From: Spongilla lacustris
Taxonomy: Eukaryota; Porifera; Demospongiae; Spongillida; Spongillidae
Assembly (NCBI GenBank): GCA_949361645.1
Contig: OX442431.1
Coordinates: 4,089,550 to 4,153,549 of the forward strand
DNA length: 64,000 nt
Reading direction: 5' to 3'
Made by a program: the position numbers and the translations under genes. Below, one piece after another: positions 44,001 through 56,000 of this stretch (the stretch's first letter is position 1; every line of letters begins with the position of its first letter). A model generated the notes under the pieces. It was not told the origin of the DNA, ran no database searches, and worked only from the letters and a program-made list of their open reading frames with translations.

Positions 44001-47000
44001 GGCCCGCAGATTTGTTACAACTGAGCACTAATATAAAAAAGATGTTGAAATGTGTGAAATTAAACACACAGCACACTGTTACAACCTCTGGCGTGGTATT
44101 TAGTTATTAAGAAACAGTTGGTCTGGACATATTGAGACACATGCAATTATTTCTACATCATGTTTGGAGTATGTAATTAACACAGACCAACATGCATAAT
44201 CTGTTTTCACATTGGCTAGCAAAAAAACACATCTGATAAGTTGCCAGCTTCGTATCCCCCTGTGTGAGTTATGCAGTTTCAGGTACACAGCTTGCGCATG
44301 CAATGATGCTGTAATGGTGGAATAAGTACTATGAACTTTTACATTCAGGGTAATGAAAGGCCAGACTATCATTTGCAGTAAATGTTAAATGTGCTACCAC
44401 CCGCATATTTATTAATGTGATGCCAGTTATTGTTATTTTATTGTAAACCACCGAATCCAGATTGCCACCCATGTATTGCTGTGCTGCCTGAGCTGTGCGT
44501 CCATTGCATTGAAGTCTAAAGTCTGTGCATCAAACATTGCATTGCAGGCTTATATGCAGTTGGGAGAGTTCAGAAAATCGCGTGATTATTTTCTAAAGGC
44601 TAGCAAACTTCAACCGGGAAACATGGACATCCTTCAAGAAATGCAACAACTCAACAGGTACATGTAATTAATGTGTGCTATTAATTAAAATGTCTTGGTT
44701 GTTTACACTAAATATGTATACTGGTTGTTCCAATTGCTGAGCTTGCTGTAGTTACTTTGTGGCATTGCGTTATGGGTGAATATATCTGTGCTGAGATTCA
44801 GCATTGAGGGATCAACATATATTAAACACCTCCACTCTAAAACTTATAGATAGAGACAGTTTGACTTTTCATAAAGCACGACGCATTGTGTTAAGCCGTA
44901 ACATACATGTACATTATATGTACTATGCATTCATCTACCTACATGTAGGTGCATGCCTTGGTGACCATTACATGTAGGTGCATGCCTTGGTGACCAGTAC
45001 ATGTAGGTGCATGCCTTGGTGACCAATACATGTAGGTGCATGCCTTGGTGACCAGTACATGTAGGTGCATGCCTTGGTGACCAATACATGTAGGTGCATG
45101 CCTTGGTGACCAGTACATGTAGGCCAGGTGCATGCCTTGGTGACCAGTACATGTAGGTGCATGCCTTGGTGACCAGTACATGTAGGTGCATGCCTTGGTG
45201 ACCAATACATGTAGGTGCATGCCTTGGTGACCAGTACATGTAGGTGCTTGCCTTGGTGACCATTACATGTAGGTGCATGCCTTGGTGACCAGTACATGTA
45301 GGTGCATGCCTTGGTGACCAATACATTGTAGGTGCATGCCTTGGTGACCAGTACATGTAGGTGCATGCCTTGGTGACCAGTGCATGTAAGTGCATGCCTT
45401 GGTGACCAGTACATGTAGGTGCATGCCTAGGTGACCAGTACATGTAGGCGCATGCCTTGGTGACCAGTACATGTAGGTGCATGCCTAGGTGACCAGTACA
45501 TGTAGGTGCATGCCTTGGTGACCAGTACATGTAGGTGCATGCCTAGGTGACCAGTACATGTAGGTGCATGCCTAGGTGACCAGTACATGTAGGTGCATGC
45601 CTAGGTGACCAGTACATGTAGGTGCATGCCTAGGTGACCAGTACATGTAGGTGCATGCCTTGGTGACCAGTACATGTAGGCACATGCCTTGGTGACCAGT
45701 ACATGTAGGCGCATGCCTTGGTGACCAGTACATGTAGGCGCATGCCTTGGTGACCAGTAGGGTGACCCACTACAATTGCCCTAGCAGCTTATTACCAGTA
45801 GGTCCATGATTCAGATAACAGGTAGATGTATAAAGTGGGCAACACACAGACCCTCACTACAGGTATGATATTTCCTTCACAATCTTGAGTCTTAAAGACT
45901 TATATTGTACTGATTGAGAGCCAGAAAGGCTATATCCCCTGAGCTACGTCTAACAAGATAAGCCACCATGCTCAATGACAATGTCATACAAAATCAGATG
46001 TGTGCCATGATGTATCAAGGCGTAGGGACCCAGTCTGTGCCAATGGCCCAATCTCTATCAAATACAGTTTGGAAAGCATGCACAATGTCTGGACTCTCCA
46101 TGACAACCAGCATGTCTCTGAATGTTGAGACATCAGACTTTTTATATGGAGGGAAGAAATTTCCAACAGGGAAGTCATCTGGGCTCCAGTTTCCTGTGTG
46201 TATGTGTATACAATGTCGATTTAGGATATCAATGCACATAGTATGCTGTGCAAATAGTAAGTTCTGTAGCATATTGCAGAGTGGATATAAGCACTAGTGT
46301 GTTATGGCATTATGAATTCTTAGAGTAAAATCATGCCTAGGTGACCAGTACATGTAAGTGATTCATTTGTGTTGTCATGGTGACAGGCTCACCTGTGCTG
46401 AGGTGAACAGCAGTGTTGTCTATTATCCAGAACTTCTGGTGTGAGAATTCAAATCCGGAGTTTGTTTTCCTGATGTGTCCTTTAAGTCCGTTGTTATACA
46501 GCATATTGTAGCAGACCTGTGTAAGACATTTTAATTAAAAAGAAAACTACCTTACCGTAAGTAACACTTACCCTAGCAAGTATCAGCTCCTCATAATTCA
46601 CTATGTTTGAAGACACTAGCAAAGTCACGTTTTTGCCTGCCTTGAATAACTCCAGGGTCATGTTGCACATCGCTGTACTGGTGATCTCGTAGATCATCAC
46701 CTGAAGTGAAGAGCTGGTTTCTGATAGACCCTTCATGACCGTATCGTATGCGTAGTCGGGCGCAGTGTATGCTAGCTTTATCGTCACTCCATTGTATGAT
46801 GTGAAGGGGGCCACATAGGCTCCCTTCACCGTGTGGTATGATGGTATGGCATATGGGAGGATGCTTGAGTTCTTGATGTACGCCAGCTGTGAAGAGTTGT
46901 AAGTTGTATCGATGACATAGGGAAGGCTCTGGCTCCAGTCGTATTCAAATACGTCTTGGTAAAAGGTGATTGCAGAGCAGGAGCAGTTGTCCATTATCAC

Positions 47001-50000
47001 TCCTGCCTCTCGGTTCTTTGTGAAGGACGTTTTGCTGAAGTTGACAGATGATACCAGTGTTCGCTTTCCACGATCAATCATCATGAACTTGGCGTGTAGG
47101 AAAGTTGTGGTGGTGTATAGGCCTATTTGTATTCCATTCAGTGTCAGCCAGTCCAGGGGAGTTATCATGCCCGGACATGTTGTCACAGAGAAGTCATTTG
47201 TAAGGAGTCGGATGGCAACTTTTCTTTCATGGACTGCGTTGAGCAGTGCAGTGAATACAGGGAACGTTTCATTTCTTTGGTCTGGAAGGTTGCACCCAAT
47301 ACATTTTCCACCACAGGATGTAGAGACTTCAGTGCAAGAACTCCAGCTGTCAAAGTCTGCAATAAAGACCAGAGTGAGGTGTCAAATAGATCTAGGTGTA
47401 CAATCTGGTGGTGATCTAACTGCATTGATGGGATACATGTACCTGCAACCTCAGTTTACCCAACCTGATCTGCGAATAGACTTGTGTTGTACGTATCCTT
47501 TGTACGTACCAACAACAACCATGCTTCACATGCATTTTAATTATAATGGTAAACGACGCTACATGTAACTTTGCTCGTATCAGATTAGCGTAGGTACATC
47601 TGTCATGTGTTGGTACATGTATATCCGCACGTAACATTTAGCACATCTGCTACATGCATGTGCGCGTCCCGGTAACTTAAGGGATGTAAAGCGAGCAGTT
47701 ATGAATGAAGTATCTCTGTGACGTGCTGCTAACCTGGCGTGAAGATATCGATCGATGTTGTCGCAGACTCTATGAGTGTGATGTACGCATCAACTGACGT
47801 ATCCGGAGAGAAGAAAGGGGTTACGGTGCATGCAGCTACGCATTCGCTTGGTTGAAATTGTGCCGTGTAGTTCAACTTCTGATGATCGTAGCAAGGATCT
47901 GAGGTTCTTCCAAGTTTTACAGCAGCTGCGATCACGAACGCCACAATCCAGAGCATCATACTTTACCAAATGGTATGATACGAGCGGCTAAGGCTACGCC
48001 CATGAACTATATCGCGTGGTGCACTTGTAAGGGGATTTCCCCGCGAAGGTTACGATACGAACATCACTTGTATGTACTGGGTCTCTTTTAGCCTTTCGAT
48101 TCACTGCTCCGTAATTTATCATTTCCCTCTCTGCCATTGCTCTCGAAGGTTTTGCTTTATATTCAGCTAGTGTTCTATGTACGCAGTATAGCTACTAAGG
48201 GGGCTTGTCCAAACTATTTTAGGAAAAAATAGTGTCATTGTGACGTTTGGGGGAGGGGTTAAAGGCTATGACGGTTTAAAAAATTATTGTCCGCAAATTT
48301 GGTTTTTATGAATATACAGAGCTGTATAAAAGCTACATCTAGCTGCAGCGTAGACTCCACAAGCAACTCACAGCATGTCTATTCAGACTACACGCGATCT
48401 CCAATGACTCTCACATTGAATCATGTTCCAACTAGTATTATCATGTGTCTCGTACCCAGACCCTCTAACCGCAGCTGTGGATGGGTTACATCACCGCTCT
48501 ATCACGTTGCGGTGATGTAATCCATCCACAGCTGCGATTAGAGGGTCTGGGTACGAGGCTATTTATCATGGGTGACAACTTACTGACATTAACTGGAGGG
48601 AGGGGAGGGGTAAAAATGTTAACGTCACAATGATGCTAATTTAGTTTGGACATAGATATTAAAGTAAGTACTTTAATATCTATGGTTTGGACAAGCCCCC
48701 TAACAGCTCCGCTTACGATTGCAGACATGGCATTATGTATGGGTGGTTCTTATATAGAATATCACTACTTAAATCAATCAGCGACTTAATAGTATACGTA
48801 TGTACATGTGTAGCTCGATTCACCCACTATCATGATTTAGTGGGTGCCCAACATATGTCTTTGTGTGTAAGATGTGTATAATTATGCATGTAGGACCCTG
48901 TGCATGTACATGTATGGAGTGTATGATTTACTCCACAACCTGTCAATTGCTGATCAGTGGTTTCTCCCACATCAAAAATGTGCACACTTAGCATACGATT
49001 TGAGGGATGCATGTACTGGTAACAGTTTATGCAGTGTTGCAAGAAATTGAAGAGTTACAACAGTATGCGATTACCTAGTTTCTGGGTAATGGCTAGCACA
49101 TACGCGCTAGGACCCTGGCCCTATTCTTCGTTCCCTTAACTTTTAATATAAAAAGGGGCCTGGGGATGAGGCTAAGGAGGTTATACTACTTCCTTATAAT
49201 AATTAACTTATATTACTATACTACTCCTTAGCCTCGTCCCCAGGCCCTATTTTTATATTAAAGTTACAGGAGCGAAAAAATAGGGCCCGGTGGACACTGC
49301 CAAGGTCGTAGCGCTAGCCATTACCCAGAAACTAGGTAATCACATACTGTTGTTATTTTTGTTTGTACACCTTTCTGTATACCATCTCGAATTTTTGGTT
49401 AAGTCTATCTTCACTCTTAATAGTACATGTAGTCACTTATCCCTACTTAAACATTCCAAGTACCCTAAAGGCCTAAGACTGTTAAAAACATTCATAAGTG
49501 GTATTGTGCTACAGATAGGTATGGATGGGCCAAATTTCAACTGGGAATCCTACAGCTTAATCAGAAGGCAGGCCTTATGATGAGTAAACTGTACCCTTTC
49601 CAAAAGCTTAGTACCTTTTTTTTTTTGAATAAATACCAAACAGATGCACCAATTGTTAGGTTTTATGTAGTGATATTTATGGAACCTTTCATGCTTTTGT
49701 GCAGCAAATCAGTGTGTTTTCATTGTGTAAGTTCTAGAATTGTGATTCTTAGAGTGCAAATGAGGCATTAAATATACAGCTGTAGAAATCCTTCAAAAAG
49801 TCTTATTTTTTACCCATATTTTTGACCCTGAACTACCCTACACTTGCGCACAAAGGCCTTGTCCGTTGGTACCAGACTCCTCGTCAGCAAACGTTTTCCA
49901 AATGTAGGGTAGTTGACTGTTCCAATGAGTACGCACCATGAAAGTACAAGTAGGTTGTCAGCATTGTGGCTTTAGCTAAAGTTGGCAAGTAGCGTGAGGT

Positions 50001-53000
50001 GGCCAGCCTACACGTACCAATTGTAGAGGTAAGAACTTGGTCCAAGGAGCAAGGGTAGTAAGTCAAAGTATGAAACTCTACATATACTACGGTCTGGGAT
50101 GAGGAAGAGTTTATGCTGAGAACGAATTGGTGCACAGAAAGGTTTACATACAATATAGGGCCTGGGGACGAGGCTAACTAATTGCACTCACTCATGGGGA
50201 AGGACGTGAAGATGCTTTAGCAGATGAATAGCATGTGATGGAGGATCAATGACAGCCATGTTAAATGAAGGCTTACAGCTGAGCCAAATAAATTTAGACT
50301 GCAAATCGATTAAAGCATGAAAAGAAGCATGCTAGCAAACAAGCGCATTTGCAAAGGATGTAGCGTTCATTCTGAGTGGCACAAGGGTAACCTTTGAAAG
50401 GGAGTGGCACAAGGGTAGCCTTTCAAAGGGAGTGGCACAAGGGTAGCCTTTCAAAGGGAGTGGCACAAGGGTAGCCTTTCAAAGGGAGTTGGAGCAACAA
50501 TGATGACCTTTGCATTATAACTATTAATAAAACAACGTACTGGTGAGGTTGCGATGAAGTGCTCTGCCATTGCATGTGGCAGCAGTGATACAATGATGGT
50601 GCAAATCACTGTACAGCACAGCATTGACACTATGTTTATAACAATGGCAAACTAGAGTATGAGATTACTGGCTTCTTGTAGTACGTCATATTTTTATACC
50701 AAGGATGCTCTGACACCATGTGTAACTGCATGCATTCAAACCCATCATCATTAGTGATGCACACGTTCTGCTAACATGGAAATCCAAAATAATCCTGTGG
50801 TGGCGACCAATTTTTAAAAGGATAACTAGATGACAACACACACACAAAATAAAATGTTAGGACATACCGAGAGGTCTGCCATTGTTAAAATAAAATGTAT
50901 ACACAATAATTTGTTAATTTTGTAATTCATATCATGAATGAAACCTCGTTGATATGAGAGAGAAAGTTCACTCATTTCATATCTGACGCAGCTGCTTCTC
51001 AGGAGAAAAAAAGAACGTAATCATGCGTGAAAAATAGAGTGTCAAATCGTGTGGTCTTCAAAATGTGCTGTATATCCTTGATTGTGCAATATAGTAGAGT
51101 CAGATTTACAAAGTCTATAGAAGTATAAAGATGGTTTAATTTGCGATGCATCGTTCCGAAGATATTCACATTCAAGTAAGAGGCAAGATTTCGTGGGCTT
51201 CAAGTACAAAACCCTGCGAAATCTTGCCTCTTGCTTGAATGTGAATATCTCAGAACGATGCATCACAAATTAAGCCATCTTCGGACTACTATAGACACAT
51301 GACCGCTTTGTAAATACATGTACGCAAAATGCGACTGTACTATATGGTACATTCAAGGAGATACGGGGTCAATCTATGACAGATCACCCAGTCAAAGGCA
51401 CCACACCATCTCAGATTTGTATGAATTCAAGTAAACATGTTCACCATGATTGGGAAAGTAACCAAATGCATTATCACCTCATTAGCATTATCTGATTGCA
51501 AGATAATGTCAAATAATCATGATATTTATATCACTGACCCTGCATCTTTGACTGCTAACATCTCTGTCAGTATATGTCACATAATTTAGTGCAAAGTATT
51601 ACTGAGAAGTTAAATCAATGAATATTTCATTACGCAATAAAATTAATAGGTTAATTAACTCATAATTGATTTTCTTCATTTGCAGCACATGTCAGGTTAA
51701 AAGGACAAAACCTTACAGTGTAATTAATAATACATAAGAAAACTGTATCATCAGAGATTTTTTTCAGATCAAAATTGAACTGGCTATATCTACGGTTATT
51801 AAGTACTGAATTTCACAAACTGTAGTGTTATTTATTTATTCTTGCTTAACACAAGCTACTATGAATAAATTGTGGTTGAATGTAAGCACAACAAAGCATG
51901 AAGCCATACATACTTTTGGTTGCCCCTACTTCCTTAGTGTTGAAAGCTATTGCATGGTTTAGTGAACACCAGAGTTCACACAACAGCTACTGTCTATGCT
52001 TTTCAGAAAAAGCTGCTTGGGATAACATAAAAGTAACCCATCCTTCCCTTGCAACAGTACACTACTTTTCAGATGGTTGTGCAGGGCAATATAAAAATCG
52101 TTATAACATTATTAACCTGTGTCACCATAAGGGATTGCTTGCGGATCACATGGTAAAACTGCATGTGATGGGATTGGTGGAACAGCAAAACGGCTTACCC
52201 TTAATGCTAGTCTTCAGCGACCCGTTGCAAACCAAATCCTTACTCCTCAAGACATGCTTGCATTTTGCAAGGACAACATACATGTACATGGTGTGCATTT
52301 TCACCTTGTAAGTAAGGAAACTATACAGGAAGTAGATGCAGCACTGCAGCAATGGTTCAGTGAATGCCACACCCTCAAAGGTACTCAGAGGTATCATAGA
52401 TACGTTCCCCTATCCAAAAAATACTTTGGCAGTGCCTATGTAGCATGCATATAGGTGTGGTATGGTATAGTAAATGATATTTCTGAAGAGTTTGGAGACC
52501 TTTTAATCAAGTTCATGCACCCCAGTGGCCCTATGAACAAGTTTGTTTTCCCTGAAGTAGATGACACATGCTGAATTGAGAAAAGTGATATCCTTTGCAC
52601 CATTGACCCACCTAGCTTGACCAGCAGTTCAAGAGGATACACCCTTTCACGTGAATCACTCAAAAACGCTTAAAGAGCTCATAGTCTTTGGGATAAAAGG
52701 GGCCCCCTGAGATTTACCTTTTTCCTAAGTTGCTGCAGGAATACATGTATAACATTGTTATCCTTTTATGTGGTGCATTGTCAAAACAATGAATTTTATT
52801 CTTAAATGTAACCTAAATGAAGTGCTGCTACTTCCCATGTTAAGGTTCTTGATGTATAATATTAGCCAACCCAAGTTTTTAATATTTATACTTAATTATG
52901 ACAACACTATTATGTAAATATAATACCATTGTAGAATAACTTGTCCCTTTTTATCCATAAGCTGCTAAACATTGCATCACACGTTATTGGTTAATTAACT

Positions 53001-56000
53001 TTATTGAATACCTGATATAGCACAATTGTGTTATGAACCATGGTTTTGGCTTCCCAATGATACCTTCTACGTCACTCCATAACCAACAGTTCAAAAGATA
53101 CAAATTTTTTAACATGTTAGGGTAATAATAGTAATAAATACCTAAAAATCAATTTTCGCAATATCTGATAGAGATACAAAGGTGATAATTGGCATCAGTA
53201 CTTTCCCTAATACAATAAATATATATGAAAGATATGAACCAAATCTGGGAAGGTTGGTGCCAAAATAGCATGCACTCTGGGTGTTCTGCCATAGAATGAC
53301 CCTAGTACAGCGTTTTGAAGACAGTGCGATTTGAAAAGTGTATGGCCGTTTTTTGTGCGCGATTGTGTCGTTTTTTCATCCCGGGTTGTATCTTGGAAAT
53401 ACATGTAATGTATGCACCTCACTGTAATTGTTTGCTATTGGATTTGCCCATCTACCTTGCCTCTTTCACTCCTGAACATGGATTAACACAACTGTTTGGT
53501 ATGATATGTAACTAGTGCATGTATGAGTTTGGGTATAAATTTGAATATTAACCTTTAATCTCCCGTCGTCCTACGCGTAGGATTAACGTCCTACACGTAG
53601 GACGCAAGTTAAAATTAATTTTTAGCAAACTCATATGATCAAAAAATAAACCAAAATCTCATTGCACTGTAGAAATGGTTATTAATTCAGGAAATATTTT
53701 TACTTTCTTGCAATTCTTCAAAGATTGTCAAATACAATCAATACTGCATTGCTAAAAGATGTATTTGCGGTATTAAAATTGCAAAGCAACTTAAAGTACC
53801 AAAAAGTAATGTTAGGAAGATCAGAGCAATAGTAGGTCAGGTCTTTTGCACAAGCATATAAAAAAGTACATTGTAGATTTGGAGATTGCTAGCTCCACAA
53901 GCTTATGAACGATAGGTATTTGTCAGACGCATGTTGCGGGAATAGCCAAGTGAATGGACAAAATCATGAAAACTTACAGTGCGTTTTCGGTAAAAATGAC
54001 AAAATCAATTAGAATAAAAACACTGCCGTAGAATGTATAAAGTAGCCCACACATTGTGCTTCAAAAAACATTTTTTAAAAGTGATACTTGTCGTACTTTT
54101 TTCTGTGACAATTAAATTCTATACATAATGCATTTTTAAGAACCGTATGCATCGTGTAACCAAGGGTGTGATTTTTAAAAAATTGGTAAATTTAGCATGA
54201 TAGACACATCAAACAACAGTAGAGAAATGGATGCCAAAAAACCTGCATTTCTATTTATCGTGAATTTATTTTGCGTACTTCAGAAGAGTAGATGATAATG
54301 TTATTCTGTTGTGCAATATTGTGTTCATTCTTTTGCAGAGCTGAAAAGCAGTTCAATGCTTTACAGCAATCTGGAACTGAAGGTATGTGCTGAATGAATG
54401 TGAGTTGGGTTGGAAGTGAAAAGTCTCACTAGAGCTTATTTTGATTTTGTGTGTTGCTTTCACATAAAGATCTATGTACATGTAGAAATGCATACTTTTA
54501 ATGTTTACCTTACACTTGTTCAGCAAAAGTGTCTGTGCCTCCTATTAACAAGTCGTTGGAAGAGAAGAAAGCATTTTTCATTCAGAAGCTGAGGTACAAG
54601 TGATTGTGTGTGCACCTACTTGTACGGCCTTGTGTCCTAGTGACTTTAAAGGCAACCACAAGATGGCAGAACTGGTTCTGCCTGCTCCTCTTAGTGAAGA
54701 TGATGTTACCTGTGTGGTTGAAGTGGCTCCCACCTTTGACCTATCAACAGAGATGGTATGTTATTTATATCTAGATATCATGGAGCTTTGACATCAGGCA
54801 TGTATATTCATGTAAACCATTGGCTACTTTTAGTACATATGTTTGATTTTTAATAATTAAATACATTGCTCAAACAAAGGTTTCAAACAAACTGCTAAAT
54901 GTATTTAAAAAAATCAAAGGCGTAATTACTATTGGAATGGAGTAAAAGAAGTGGAATGATGGTTACAGTGCATGTTATTTTGGGTGACCTCACAGGTCAG
55001 TTAAAGTACTGAGATGAGTGTACTCTGCTGTGCCAGTAGTAAAGTAATTAACACCGGTTCCGTGAAATTAGACGACTTTTTGGGCCTATTTTGTCGAACT
55101 CACTTTTTGGAAAATTAGTCGCAACGGTACCAATTGTCACTAATACCAGTGTACGAAGTAGTTCAACTCCTTAGACGATGTTTGGAGTTACTGCCAGCCT
55201 TGTAACTACTTCTGCTGAGGACCTACGTTTGTTTACAGTCGAGAGGGTAAAGACCTTACCGGAAACGGGACACTTTTTTCTGACAAGGTTTCTGAGTCTA
55301 AAAACAGTATCTAAGTGCTCAACTGGATAGGATAGGTAGCGCTTCAAACAATTCTGGCAGTAACCCATCTTGCTAGCGTTGAAACAGACACTGAACTTCT
55401 TTGGATCTCGACTCCAGACCCAAATATTGGTCGTGCACAGGCCCAAACACCTAATCAGTAGGCATCACGTGGGTCACAGAACTAGTTTGGATCTCGACAC
55501 CAGACCCAAATTCGGTCGTGCTCAGGCTCATACACCTTATAATTAGGCATCACGTGGGTACTATTTATCATAAAACTATGCGCACGTGAGCTAAAATGCA
55601 TAAGCTTTTCGTCCGGTTATTGATTTCTCGTACCCAGACATTTATGAACTACATTGATCTACGTAAGCCCTCGAACGAGGTAAACAACTGTAAGTGAGTT
55701 TTGTACAAGATCTAAGCTAACTGCCAAAACGATATCTATTGTGGCCTCCTAGTAGTACCAAATGACGTTTAAAATCGTATCCATAGCGGCTCTTAATTGC
55801 CTAGGAAAAAAGTGTACTCTGCAACGCTTCGTGACCGAAAAACATAAAACCGCATCACTTTGAAAGCATACAGGTAAGTGTCCACGATAGATATAAGACA
55901 GATGACAACGCCAAATGGCTAGGTGATAGTTAAACTATCTAAAAATATGCTTTTCCAGACAATTGGAGGCCTTGAGACTAATTTTTAGAAAGTATGGTTC

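Larger units (their letters stand above)
44658..54338. other. 9.7-kb intron 8 of FKBP6
   Basis: The stretch between exon 8 and exon 9 holds a 28-bp minisatellite, the PLD-like gene on the other strand, several MITEs, a decayed ORF and a dispersed repeat, all listed separately. The remaining parts (about 48710-49050, 50500-51080, 52700-53440) are AT-rich and show nothing I can name. Confidence 0.8.

Noticed and set aside
44931..45530. 199-codon minus-strand frame with repeated CTYMYWSPRHAP
   Set aside because: It is the translation of the 28-bp minisatellite, with no independent coding evidence.
44934..45762. CRISPR-like array
   Set aside because: A 28-bp unit with no spacers: a minisatellite.
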